Origin: Bacillota bacterium
Lineage (GTDB): Bacteria; Bacillota; Clostridia; Lachnospirales; Bianqueaceae
DNA length: 64,000 bases
Assembly: GCA_017442735.1 (NCBI GenBank)
Contig: JAFRZE010000072.1
Span: 62,001-126,000, forward strand
Reading direction: 5' to 3'
Shown here: one piece after another, positions 9,268-17,530 of the stretch
How positions within the stretch are numbered: position 1 is the first letter of the stretch
Layout of the letters: each line of letters starts with the position of its first letter
Made by a program: the position numbers and the translations under genes
Notes under the pieces: model-generated
What the model saw: the letters and a program-made list of their open reading frames with translations, nothing else
Database searches by the model: none
Told to the model about the DNA's origin: nothing

Positions 9268-10732
9268 GGATCTTCAGTCCTTCCTCTTTTCTCCGGATCA
9301 TTTCATCGATCCGGGCAATGTATTCCGGAGCGCCTTTCATATTCGGCACCCGCTCGATCAGGTTCTTTTCCGGGGTATAGATCTTGGATACGCCACCGGC
9401 GCCGAAGGCCAGGATCGACTGCCGTTCTTCCATGATCTCAATATTATAGAGTCCTTCCTTCCCCGGAAGAGAATAACCTACATTTTCAAAGTTTCCGGCC
9501 ATATTCTTCTGACGATACATGTAATATGGATAAAGCCCGAGCTCCGACGCGGTTTTCGCGGACAGCAAGATCATTTCGTCGATCTGATCCGCCATTTTCT
9601 CGGGATCCTCGGTAAGCATCCGGGCGCCGTCTCCCAGCTCATTCATTCTGGAAGAACGCTTGACAGCCAGCGTATGAACCGTCAGATTATCCGGTCTCAG
9701 TTCTTTCACCTTTTCCATCGTATGCCGGACTTCTTCCATACCCTCGTCCTGCAGTCCCAGGATCAGGTCCATGTTGATAGTAAAGCCGCCGATTTTCCGG
9801 GCCAGATCAAAAGCCTCTTCCACCTGCTCTGTTGTATGATGCCGGCCGATCAGATCCAGTGTTTTCTGGACCATTGTCTGGGGATTGATAGAGATCCGGC
9901 CTACTTTCGCATTTTTCAGCACCTGCAGTTTCTCGGATGTGATCGTATCCGGACGGCCCGCTTCCACGGTCACTTCCAGCAGGGATGACAGATGAAAGGC
10001 CTTTTCACATTCCGTGAGCAGAAGCTCCAGCTGTCCGGCGCTGAGGGTGGTCGGCGTGCCTCCGCCCATATAGAAGGAGCGAATGTTCCGTCCCTTCAGC
10101 ATTTCACCTCCGGCCCGGATCTCGCGAATCAATGCCTTCAAATAATCTTCCGAGTACTTTTTGAAAGAGCGGGCGTCCGAACTGATAAAGCTGCAATAGG
10201 AACAGCGTGTCGGGCAAAACGGGATGCCTACATAAATGCTGACATCCTTCCCGTCCTGTGAGGCCATCAGCCTGCGCTCGGAAAAAGCGACCTTGGCCGT
10301 CAAGGCAGCTTTGTCTTCTCTGAGCAGATAATGCTCTTTTAATATTTCAACGATCTCATACGGCGCTTTTCCCTGTTCCAGATAAGCATAGGCGATCTTG
10401 GAAGGACGTACCCCGGTCAGGATACCCCAGGGAAGCGGCTTCTTTCCCCATCCCTGAACGAAAAGACGGAAAATACAGATCTTTGCCAGATTCTTCCAGC
10501 GCTCTCCCTGGAAATCCTCATAGGGATCCGTGACGGAAAGAGAAAGGATCTCCTTTCCTTCCTCGTCCCAGAGCGCGCCATGAACATCCGGCAGATCCGG
10601 TCCTGAAAGAGAAATCCCCGGGACATCATCGCACCGCTCAGGCACGACTTTGCACAGGGGAAAGAACTCTCGGATCAGTGTGGACAGCTCATAGAAGTGC
10701 TTTTCATCAGCACAGAGTGAAAACAGTTTCAT
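9260..10732 (-). CDS. hemZ: Radical-SAM coproporphyrinogen III dehydrogenase-like protein HemZ
   Basis: HemN/HemZ-family radical-SAM protein of 490 residues. The family oxidatively decarboxylates coproporphyrinogen III without oxygen; several relatives (HemW) instead carry heme, so the reaction here is inferred. A family-specific N-terminal region of about 165 residues contains WGILTGVRPSKIAY, typical of HemZ. Then comes YVGIPFCPTRCSYCSF with the CX3CX2C cluster (about 172-182), the GGGTPT SAM motif and SINPQTMVQKTLDLIGRHH. No other heme gene is in the window. The start is the ATG at 10732, which forms a TGATG junction with the dtd stop; an adjacent upstream TTG is less likely. It overlaps the next gene by 8 bases. 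Confidence 0.88.
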   Translation of the reverse strand: MKLFSLCADEKHFYELSTLIREFFPLCKVVPERCDDVPGISLSGPDLPDVHGALWDEEGKEILSLSVTDPYEDFQGERWKNLAKICIFRLFVQGWGKKPLPWGILTGVRPSKIAYAYLEQGKAPYEIVEILKEHYLLREDKAALTAKVAFSERRLMASQDGKDVSIYVGIPFCPTRCSYCSFISSDARSFKKYSEDYLKALIREIRAGGEMLKGRNIRSFYMGGGTPTTLSAGQLELLLTECEKAFHLSSLLEVTVEAGRPDTITSEKLQVLKNAKVGRISINPQTMVQKTLDLIGRHHTTEQVEEAFDLARKIGGFTINMDLILGLQDEGMEEVRHTMEKVKELRPDNLTVHTLAVKRSSRMNELGDGARMLTEDPEKMADQIDEMILLSAKTASELGLYPYYMYRQKNMAGNFENVGYSLPGKEGLYNIEIMEERQSILAFGAGGVSKIYTPEKNLIERVPNMKGAPEYIARIDEMIRRKEEGLKIHA

Positions 10733-11187
10733 CAAAACACCTTATCACTGTCCAGAAGCAGTGTTACCGGACCGGACAGATGTACATCGATCTCCATTTC
10801 AGCCTGGAAGAGACCCGAATGGACCTCGACTCCCGCGTTTGCTTTCGCGTAGGAGAGAAACGTTTCGTAGATCCCGGAAGCTTCGTCCACCGGCGCGCCG
10901 CTGGAATAGCTTGGCCTTCTGCCATGACGGCAGTCGCCGTAAAGGGTAAAGTTCGAGACCAGGAAAAGTCCCAGGCCCAGATCTTTGATGGAAAGATTCA
11001 TCTTGCCGTTTTCATCCTCAAAGATCCGCATCTGGACCAGTTTGTCCAGCAAATAGCGCATGACTTTTTCATCGCCGTCTCCGCTCTGGATCCCGACCAT
11101 GGCCAGGATGCCTGCCCCCATCTGATCATACGGGACTCCGTCCGCCGTAAGATTGACAGAGCTTACCCTCTGTATCACAATTCGCAT
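10732..11187 (-). CDS. dtd: D-aminoacyl-tRNA deacylase
   Basis: Homodimeric proofreading enzyme of 151 residues that hydrolyses D-aminoacyl-tRNA and mischarged Gly-tRNA(Ala). The start MRIVIQRVSSVNL and the active-site motif SNFTLYGD (usually SQFTLYGD) are clear. The C-terminal cross-dimer motif usually written NxGPxT appears as LSGPVT: the Gly-Pro pair that gives chiral selection is kept, but the leading Asn is Leu. It lies 14 bases after rel and overlaps hemZ by one base (TGATG). rel-dtd pairing is common in Firmicutes. Confidence 0.94.
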   Translation of the reverse strand: MRIVIQRVSSVNLTADGVPYDQMGAGILAMVGIQSGDGDEKVMRYLLDKLVQMRIFEDENGKMNLSIKDLGLGLFLVSNFTLYGDCRHGRRPSYSSGAPVDEASGIYETFLSYAKANAGVEVHSGLFQAEMEIDVHLSGPVTLLLDSDKVF

Positions 11188-11201
11188 TTTGACTCCTGAT
11201 A

Positions 11202-13424
11202 TCAGGTCCGGATCACTTCATATACACCCGAAACCTGGGATAGTTTATTAACCAGCTGTTCCAGCTGAGACCGGTCATTGATCTCTACGCTAATCATAAA
11301 GATATTGTCGTTGCCGTCTTTGGTACGTTTGCCGGACAATGCGTGAATATTAATATCCAGATGACTGATGACCGAACTGATCTCCATCAACAGGCCTTTC
11401 TTATCTGTCGTGATGAGCTGCAGACTGGAGATAAATGTACCGCTTTCAGAGCTTTTATCCGCCCATTCAGCTTCCAGCAGCCGTTCCCGTTCGTCCTGTG
11501 GCATATTCAGAATATTCGGGCAGTCTGTCCGATGAATCGAAACACCGCGCCCGCGGGTAACATAGCCGATGATCTCATCGCCCGGTACCGGATTACAGCA
11601 GCGGGAGAACCGCACAGCCACATCCTGCAGCCCCTTGACGATGATCGCCGATTTACCCTTCTGGATCCTTGCTTCCTTGGAATCTTTGGAAGCGGAAGTC
11701 TGCTCGCTGATCTGCTGGGCGAGATCTTCGTTGCTGATCTCCCTTGCCTGTTTCTTCTTGTATTCTTCGTAAAGCCGGTTAACGACCTGTCCTTCTTTCA
11801 GTCCGCCGAACCCGACAGCCGCCAGTACCGAGTTCCAGTCTTTGAACCCATACTTTCTCTGAACGATCTCCATCCATTCCGGGATCAGAAGTTCATGGGC
11901 ATCCGGCAGCTGCTTCATCTTGATGTAGCGCTCGATCAGATCTTTGCCCTTGGTCACGTTTTCCTGTTTCTGCTCTTTACGGAACCACTGGTTGATCTTG
12001 TTTCTCGCCTGGGATGTCTTGGCGATGGAAAGCCAGTCAGCGCTGGGACCTCTCGAGTTCTGCGAGGTCATGATCTCGACCTGATCCGCATTCTCCAGTA
12101 CGGTATCCAACGGAACGATCCGCCCGTTGACTCGCGCTCCGACCATCTTGTTTCCTACAGCACTGTGGATCTGATACGCGAAATCCACGACGGTCGCGCC
12201 GTAAGGCATGGTGATGACCTCCCCGCCCGGCGTGAAGCAGTACACATTTTCCTTGAACAGGTTCAGATCGTCTTTCAGCGTGTCGACGAATTCATGATTG
12301 TCGGAAAGATCCTGCTGCCATTCGAGGATCTTCTGCAGCCACTTCATCTTTTCCAGTTCGGAAGTGTCGTTCGGTCCTGTCTTGCCTTCTTTGTATTTCC
12401 AGTGTGCGGCGATGCCGTATTCCGCGGTCCGGTGCATTTCCCAGGTACGGATCTGCACTTCAAAAGGACTGCCGCCCGGCCCCATTAAGGTCGTGTGCAG
12501 GGATTGATACATATTTGATTTGGGCATCGCGATATAGTCTTTGAATCGTCCGGGCATTGGCGTATACATATCGTGGATGATACCCAGTGCTCCGTAGCAG
12601 TCCTTCACCGTGTCCACGATCACCCGGACCGCAAGAAGGTCATAGATCTGATCGATGGACTTTGTCTTGGTGATCATTTTCTTGTAGATACTGAAGAAAT
12701 GCTTCGGTCGTCCGTAGACGGTCGCTTTGATATCCACTTCATCCAGCTTGGCTTTGATGGCTGTCACGATGTCTTCTATGTATTTTTCACGGGTCGATAA
12801 TTTTTCATGGATCAGCTTGGTCAGTTCCTGATACTGCTCCGGTTCGAGGTATTTCAGGCACAGATCATCGAGTTCGACCTTGATCTTGCTGATACCGAGC
12901 CGTTCAGCGATCGGCGCGTAGATATCGAGCGTCTCACGTGCTTTTGCTTTCTGTTTGGAAGGTTCTTTATACTCCAGGGTCCGCATGTTATGGAGCCGGT
13001 CTGCCAGTTTGATCAGGATGACGCAAATATCCTTGGCCATGGCAAGGAACATCTTACGATAGTTCTCCGCCTGGATCTCCTGCTTGTCCGTGGTCCGGTA
13101 TTTAAGTTGTTTCAGTACGGTCACTCCGTCGACAAGATCGGCGACTTCATCGCCGAACTCGCCGCGGATCTCTTCTATCGTAACACTGGTATCCTCGACA
13201 ACATCGTGCAGAAGTCCTGCCTCGATCGTCTCCAGATCCAGTTCGAGCTGCGCCAAAATAATAGCCACGTTTAAGGGATGAATGATGTAGGGTTCGCCTG
13301 ACTGGCGCATCTGTCCCTCGTGAGCCTTGGCCGCAAGCTCATACGCCTTCCTTACTTTTTCCAGATCGGTCGCGGGATGATATTTTTGTATCGTCTCGAC
13401 CAACTGATTGTATAACGGATCCAT
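11202..13424 (-). CDS. rel: Bifunctional (p)ppGpp synthetase/hydrolase Rel
   Basis: Long RSH enzyme of 740 residues that makes and degrades (p)ppGpp in the stringent response. The HD hydrolase domain has LLHDVVEDT (71-79) and LADRLHNMRTL, both intact. The synthetase domain has RPKHFFSIYKKM and RFKDYIAMPK (near 291); the RXKD form is the one found in bifunctional enzymes, whereas synthetase-only RelA has EXDD. The TGS domain follows (CFTPGGEVITMPYGATVVDFAY), then a Cys-containing zinc-finger-like region (FSRCCNPVPGDEIIGYVTRG) and a C-terminal ACT/RRM domain. The ATG has GGAAGGAA upstream and a sigma-A promoter at 13459-13488. It heads a rel-dtd-hemZ-membrane protein unit. Confidence 0.97.
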   Translation of the reverse strand: MDPLYNQLVETIQKYHPATDLEKVRKAYELAAKAHEGQMRQSGEPYIIHPLNVAIILAQLELDLETIEAGLLHDVVEDTSVTIEEIRGEFGDEVADLVDGVTVLKQLKYRTTDKQEIQAENYRKMFLAMAKDICVILIKLADRLHNMRTLEYKEPSKQKAKARETLDIYAPIAERLGISKIKVELDDLCLKYLEPEQYQELTKLIHEKLSTREKYIEDIVTAIKAKLDEVDIKATVYGRPKHFFSIYKKMITKTKSIDQIYDLLAVRVIVDTVKDCYGALGIIHDMYTPMPGRFKDYIAMPKSNMYQSLHTTLMGPGGSPFEVQIRTWEMHRTAEYGIAAHWKYKEGKTGPNDTSELEKMKWLQKILEWQQDLSDNHEFVDTLKDDLNLFKENVYCFTPGGEVITMPYGATVVDFAYQIHSAVGNKMVGARVNGRIVPLDTVLENADQVEIMTSQNSRGPSADWLSIAKTSQARNKINQWFRKEQKQENVTKGKDLIERYIKMKQLPDAHELLIPEWMEIVQRKYGFKDWNSVLAAVGFGGLKEGQVVNRLYEEYKKKQAREISNEDLAQQISEQTSASKDSKEARIQKGKSAIIVKGLQDVAVRFSRCCNPVPGDEIIGYVTRGRGVSIHRTDCPNILNMPQDERERLLEAEWADKSSESGTFISSLQLITTDKKGLLMEISSVISHLDINIHALSGKRTKDGNDNIFMISVEINDRSQLEQLVNKLSQVSGVYEVIRT

Positions 13425-13458
13425 GCTTCCTTCCTCGAATCATAGTGAGTATTTTCCT

Positions 13459-13488
13459 ATTATACATGGAAAAAGGGCATGATTTCAA
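13459..13488 (-). promoter_or_regulatory. Sigma-A promoter of rel
   Basis: Minus strand: TTGAAA (13483-13488), an 18-base spacer and perfect TATAAT (13459-13464). The rel start is about 35 bases downstream of the -10 box. It lies in the gap after the XRE gene, so rel need not depend on that gene's transcription. Confidence 0.75.
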
Positions 13489-13538
13489 TAGATTCCGAGA
13501 AATCAGCAGGTTTTCGGCGTTTTGTTCAAAGATGAATC

Positions 13539-14156
13539 TTATTTTTTATCTTTTTCGTCGGTCTTTGAATCTTCTTCATCCTTCTCTTCGTCCTTCTTTT
13601 CAGGTTCAGGATCTTCCTCGTTCGGCTTCTCTTTTTTCCCGGAAGGAAGCTTGATCGGATCCGCGTCTTCCGCGGCCATCGGTTCCGGCTTATACTTTCT
13701 CGGCCTGAAAACCCTTCTGTCCACTTCTTCGAACAGCTCGATCTCCGGTATCCTGTCAAAATCGATGTCTTTTTCTTTCAGCACATCCTCCAGCGTCCTG
13801 GAACGATTCACTTCTTTCATGATGTCCAGACAGGAAAAGAATGCTTTCAACATATACAGCGAGATCTGCTGCGCGTCATAACTGTGCGTGATCAGTAGAT
13901 CGATCAGTTCTCTCTGCAGCGGACGGTTTGCGGCGCTGATCCCCAGGGCATCATCCATGCTGATGTTCAGATACGCACATAATCGCACCAATGTCTCCAG
14001 ACTCGCGCTGCCTCCGTTTTCGATATGTGACAGATGAGTCACCGTCACATGACATGTTTCCGCCAGCGCTTCCTGAGTGAGATTTCTTTCGAGTCTGGCA
14101 AGCTTGATTCTTTTGCCGAGAATCTCGAAATTCAACAGAAAATTCTTGTTTTTCAT
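13539..14156 (-). CDS. XRE-family transcriptional regulator with charged C-terminal tail
   Basis: Protein of 205 residues. Residues 10-66 are a classic Cro/CI helix-turn-helix (GKRIKLARLERNLTQEALAE, then THLSHIENGGSASLETLVRL). Residues 70-140 form a helical region of unknown role (LQRELIDLLITHSYDAQQIS). The last 40 residues are almost only Lys, Glu, Asp and Pro and are probably disordered. The length and tail differ from small phage-type repressors. The ATG has a strong AGGAGG Shine-Dalgarno. It stands alone between the helicase terminator and the rel promoter; whether it controls either neighbour cannot be told from sequence. Confidence 0.85.
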   Translation of the reverse strand: MKNKNFLLNFEILGKRIKLARLERNLTQEALAETCHVTVTHLSHIENGGSASLETLVRLCAYLNISMDDALGISAANRPLQRELIDLLITHSYDAQQISLYMLKAFFSCLDIMKEVNRSRTLEDVLKEKDIDFDRIPEIELFEEVDRRVFRPRKYKPEPMAAEDADPIKLPSGKKEKPNEEDPEPEKKDEEKDEEDSKTDEKDKK

Positions 14157-14293
14157 AGGACTATCCTCCTAAAAATATAAAATTTTATCTTTTATTTATA
14201 GGATTCATCCTTTTTTGTACAGATTTACTCAGTTCGACTTTTTGAAAAACATGAACGATCACTTCAATACAGAAACAAAAACTCCTGAAACAG

Positions 14294-14341
14294 AAAAAAG
14301 AATGTCCGCCGCGGACGCACATGCTCTTTGGCGAACATTCT
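14294..14341 (-). terminator. Terminator of the ppiB-helicase unit
   Basis: Minus strand: arms AGAATGTTCGCC (14330-14341) and GGCGGACATTCT (14299-14310), with one non-Watson-Crick position, then six T. It starts five bases after the helicase stop. An inner GC-rich hairpin (TCCGCGGCGGA-like) may add stability. Confidence 0.8.
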
Positions 14342-14345
14342 CTTT

Positions 14346-15962
14346 TTATTCGATTTTCGCTATTTCTACATGCAGACGATGCCCTTTCAGACTCGTCCCG
14401 TCGATCTCTTGAATAACAGATCCGGCCAGTGAGGAAGGGATCTCCAGATAGGTGAAAGTCTCCAGCAGATCGATCCGTCCGATCATCTGATAGGTGATCC
14501 CGCACTTTTCCTCCAGCAGTCCCGTCAGATCCTTCACCCGGATCTTCTGCTGTTTGCCAAGATTCAGATAGAGTCGGACCATCGATTCCTTTTCCGATTC
14601 TGTCAAGTATTTCTTTGGAGTCCGTGACATCTCGTCTGTCTGATCAGAGGGAACATAAAGATTCAGAAGCAGAAGTCCGGCTGCGATCTCTTGTGCCGAA
14701 TATCCTTCTTTCTCCAGGGCTTCGATCTCCTTCTCATATTTCCCGATCCGCCCGAAGGTCAGGTTTTTCGCGTTCTGCGTATTCTCCTTCAGGACAAGCC
14801 GCAGATTATCCAGCAGCCTTTGCTTTTTCGCTTCCTCGATCTCCTGCAGAGACGGGATCTTTCTGGCTTCGATCTTCGCGCCTGCAAAAGCGGCCACCTC
14901 GGAAAGACGCGCAATCTCTCTCGAAGAGACGAACACATAGGATGTACCGCTCTTTCCGGCACGGGCCGTCCTTCCTGTCCGGTGAACATAAAGCTCATCA
15001 TCATCCGGCAGATCATAATGCACGACCAGATCGACATCCGAGATATCGAGCCCTCTCGCGGCTACATCGGTCGCGACGAGCAGTCTGATCTCCCTTCCTC
15101 TGAAGCGCCGCATGACCAGATCCCGCTGTACCTGTTTGAGATCTCCATGCAGCCCCTCCACGGCAATACCAAGATCCTTCAGTTCTTCCGTCAGATCGCT
15201 GACTCGCTTCTTGGTATTACAGAAGACGATCGCGGATCTCGGGTCTTCGACCTTCAGAAGCCGCGTCAGTGCTTCCGTCTTCTGACTGGGTTTTAATTCG
15301 AAATAGTATTGTTTGACCTGATCGACCGTCAGCGGATCATCCTCGCCCACATGGATCCTCACCGGATCTTCCATATATTCTCTCGCCAGGTTTTCCACTT
15401 CTTCCGGCATGGTCGCGGAGAAAAGCACTGTCTGTCTGGGAACGGGAAGCTGGGCCAGGATAAGATCGATGTCGTCCTTGAATCCCATGCTGAACATCTC
15501 ATCCGCTTCATCCAGTACGGCGATCTGAACCTGTTCGGTCCGGAGTGTATGACGTCTGACATGATCGATAAACCGTCCAGGAGTCCCTACAATGATCTGA
15601 GCGCCTTTCTTCAGATCCGCGATCTGGTGCTGGATCGGCTGCCCTCCATAGACAGGCACGACCCGGATCCCGGCTTTATACTTGAGGAGCTTTCGAAGAT
15701 CTTCCGCAACCTGCATACACAATTCCCTGGTGGGACAAAGAACCAATGCCTGCATCCTTCTGTCATCCGGATCGATAAGTTCAATGAGCGGGATGCCAAA
15801 CGCGGCTGTCTTTCCGGTACCGGTTCGCGACTGCCCGATCAGGTCATAGCCTTTTAAAAGCTTTCCTACCGCCGCTTCCTGAATGGGCGTCGGTTCTACA
15901 TATCCGAGGTCACGAACGGCTTCCAGCAGATCTGTGTCCAGTCCTAATTCTTCAAATGTCAT
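14346..15962 (-). CDS. DEAD-box ATP-dependent RNA helicase (CshA/DbpA-like)
   Basis: RNA helicase of 538 residues, probably in ribosome assembly or mRNA turnover. The two RecA domains show the Q motif (GYVEPTPIQ), motif I GTGKT, PTREL, TPGR, DEAD (near 150), SAT, then the second-domain motifs RGLDI and HRTGRTARAG. Residues from about 465 to the end resemble the DbpA-type RNA-binding domain (KDLTGLLEEKCGITYQMIGRI), which in DbpA targets 23S rRNA. I chose the ATG at 15962, three bases past the start of the ppiB stop codon; an in-frame TTG six codons upstream, overlapping ppiB, is the alternative. Neither has a strong Shine-Dalgarno, so coupling to ppiB translation is likely. Confidence 0.93.
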   Translation of the reverse strand: MTFEELGLDTDLLEAVRDLGYVEPTPIQEAAVGKLLKGYDLIGQSRTGTGKTAAFGIPLIELIDPDDRRMQALVLCPTRELCMQVAEDLRKLLKYKAGIRVVPVYGGQPIQHQIADLKKGAQIIVGTPGRFIDHVRRHTLRTEQVQIAVLDEADEMFSMGFKDDIDLILAQLPVPRQTVLFSATMPEEVENLAREYMEDPVRIHVGEDDPLTVDQVKQYYFELKPSQKTEALTRLLKVEDPRSAIVFCNTKKRVSDLTEELKDLGIAVEGLHGDLKQVQRDLVMRRFRGREIRLLVATDVAARGLDISDVDLVVHYDLPDDDELYVHRTGRTARAGKSGTSYVFVSSREIARLSEVAAFAGAKIEARKIPSLQEIEEAKKQRLLDNLRLVLKENTQNAKNLTFGRIGKYEKEIEALEKEGYSAQEIAAGLLLLNLYVPSDQTDEMSRTPKKYLTESEKESMVRLYLNLGKQQKIRVKDLTGLLEEKCGITYQMIGRIDLLETFTYLEIPSSLAGSVIQEIDGTSLKGHRLHVEIAKIE

Positions 15963-15963
15963 T

Positions 15964-16437
15964 TCAGTCTGTAATCTCAACCTTTTCCATGATTTGCGGC
16001 GTCAGGGGACGATCGGAAAAATCGGTACCTACAGACGCGATCTCATCCACGACCTCGATCCCTTCTACCACTTTGCCGAAAGCGGCATACTGTCCATCCA
16101 GATGCGGAGCATCCTGGTGCATGATAAAGAACTGGGACCCGGCGCTGTTCGGGTTGTAGGCCCGTGCCATCGAGATCACACCACGCTCATGCTTCAGCGG
16201 ATTCGACACTCCATTCGCGAGAAATTCACCTTTGATATTGTAGCCGGGACCGCCCATACCGGTTCCCTCCGGGCATCCGCCCTGGATCATAAATCCACTG
16301 ATGACACGGTGGAAGCAAAGTCCGTTATAAAATCCTTTATTTACCAGATCGATGAAGTTCTGTACCGTGATCGGCGCGATCTCAGGATATAGCTCCAGCT
16401 TGATCTGTTTACCGTTCTGCATCGTGATGGTAACCAT
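15964..16437 (-). CDS. ppiB: Cyclophilin-type peptidyl-prolyl cis-trans isomerase
   Basis: Cytoplasmic cyclophilin of 157 residues; no signal peptide is seen. The active-site signature [13 protein letters not shown] (Arg and Phe of the isomerase centre) and [10 protein letters not shown] are intact. The ATG has a strong GGAGGT Shine-Dalgarno. It is the first gene of a two-gene unit with the DEAD-box helicase and is divergent from the NusG-domain-II operon; I did not find a convincing promoter for it in the 143-base gap. Confidence 0.95.
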   Translation of the reverse strand: MVTITMQNGKQIKLELYPEIAPITVQNFIDLVNKGFYNGLCFHRVISGFMIQGGCPEGTGMGGPGYNIKGEFLANGVSNPLKHERGVISMARAYNPNSAGSQFFIMHQDAPHLDGQYAAFGKVVEGIEVVDEIASVGTDFSDRPLTPQIMEKVEITD

Positions 16438-16515
16438 CGCTGTACCTCCAAAAAAGATAGAATCAAGTTATTCTACCATATCCCGTGCCTTTTGGGAAGA
16501 CTTTTCAGAAAACCA

Positions 16516-16544
16516 TTGACAATCATCCGGACGAGACGCACAAT
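16516..16544 (+). promoter_or_regulatory. Promoter of the NusG-II/Gx/ApbE operon
   Basis: Perfect TTGACA (16516-16521), a 17-base spacer and CACAAT (16539-16544, four of six matches). The Shine-Dalgarno GGAGG of the first gene follows at 16566-16570, so the leader is short and leaves no room for a riboswitch. Confidence 0.6.
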
Positions 16545-16580
16545 AACATAGGAATGTTACTGCCCGGAGGAAACTGCTCC

Positions 16581-17003
16581 ATGGAAAGGAAATACACGGA
16601 TCGGAAGGATCTTATCCTGATCATCTGCCTGCTGATTACAGCAGGCTTGTTGTATTTGCTTTTCTCATTCAAGAAGCCTGCCTCCACCTGTGAGATCATT
16701 CTGGACGGCAAAGTGATCCAGACTGTGTCGCTCTCCGAGGACCAAACCTTCTCACCGGAAGGATTCCCGGAGATCACTTTGGAGATCCGGAACGGTAAGA
16801 TTCGTTTCCTTTCTTCTGACTGTCCGGATCAGATCTGCGTCAAAAGCGGCTTCATTTCCCATCCCGGCGAGTATGCCATCTGCCTGCCGCACCGGTTGAT
16901 GATCCGGATCCCGGAAGACCCATCTTCCACAGATTCCCGTCCGGACGCGGTCACAGGAAAAGCCGTGCCAAATGTGCATATATGTGGGAGGATCTTTTTA
17001 TGA
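16581..17003 (+). CDS. NusG domain II-containing membrane-anchored protein (EetA-like?)
   Basis: Protein of 140 residues with one N-terminal membrane helix (about 11-30, DLILIICLLITAGLLYLL) and an extracytoplasmic beta domain of the NusG-domain-II type (CEIILDGKVIQTVSL, then SDCPDQICVKSGFI and HPGEYAICLPHRL). Three to four Cys in the outer domain (DCPDQICV, AICLP) are a family feature. An in-frame ATG 32 codons upstream exists, but GGAGG at 16566-16570 places the start at 16581. It overlaps the next gene by ATGA. Such proteins pair with Gx-type membrane proteins in Firmicutes, including flavin-based electron-transfer loci. Its biochemical role is not known to me. Confidence 0.8.
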   Translation: MERKYTDRKDLILIICLLITAGLLYLLFSFKKPASTCEIILDGKVIQTVSLSEDQTFSPEGFPEITLEIRNGKIRFLSSDCPDQICVKSGFISHPGEYAICLPHRLMIRIPEDPSSTDSRPDAVTGKAVPNVHICGRIFL

Positions 17004-17530
17004 AAACAAAGACCCTTACTCGCACAGCACTGCTTTTCGCGCTTTCCATCGTCATGGCCTATCTGGAGCATCTGATCCCGCCGCTTCCTTTTGCGCCGCC
17101 TGGTGTTAAGCTGGGACTCAGCAATATCATCACCATGTATGCACTTTTCTTCATAGGCATTCCCCAGGCGTTTCTGATCGCTGTCCTGAAGGCCGGTTTT
17201 GTCCTGCTGACCCGCGGAACGATCGCCTCGCTCCTTTCTCTGTCGGGAGGGCTCGCATCTGTTGGCGTGATGGCGCTTCTCTCGATTCCCGGAAGAAAGG
17301 ACGACTCGAAAAAGCTCACCTATCTATTCCTGAGCATCAGCGGCGCGATCTTCCACAACCTTGGTCAGCTGGTCATCGTATACTTTATGATCTCTCATAG
17401 TTTTCTGGCTTATATTCCTGTTCTGATCATCAGCGGCATCGTCATGGGACTGATTACCGGAAGCCTTCTCTACCTGCTGCTTCCGGCGCTGCACCATTCC
17501 TTCGGCATCGGCCGGAAAGGAGATGCCTGA
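17000..17530 (+). CDS. Gx transporter family membrane protein (EetB-like?)
   Basis: Hydrophobic protein of 176 residues with about five membrane segments, of the family named Gx transporter or heptaprenyl diphosphate synthase component I. Family features seen are an N-terminal RTALLFALSIVMAYLEHLIPP, then GVKLGLSNIITMYALFFIG, and GTIASLLSLSGGLASVGVMAL. Its shape resembles ECF-type substrate-binding membrane proteins, which suggests a small-molecule substrate (inference). The start at 17000 uses GGAGG and overlaps the upstream stop (ATGA); the stop overlaps the apbE start (TGATG). The tight coupling points to one functional unit with both neighbours. Confidence 0.82.
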   Translation: MKTKTLTRTALLFALSIVMAYLEHLIPPLPFAPPGVKLGLSNIITMYALFFIGIPQAFLIAVLKAGFVLLTRGTIASLLSLSGGLASVGVMALLSIPGRKDDSKKLTYLFLSISGAIFHNLGQLVIVYFMISHSFLAYIPVLIISGIVMGLITGSLLYLLLPALHHSFGIGRKGDA

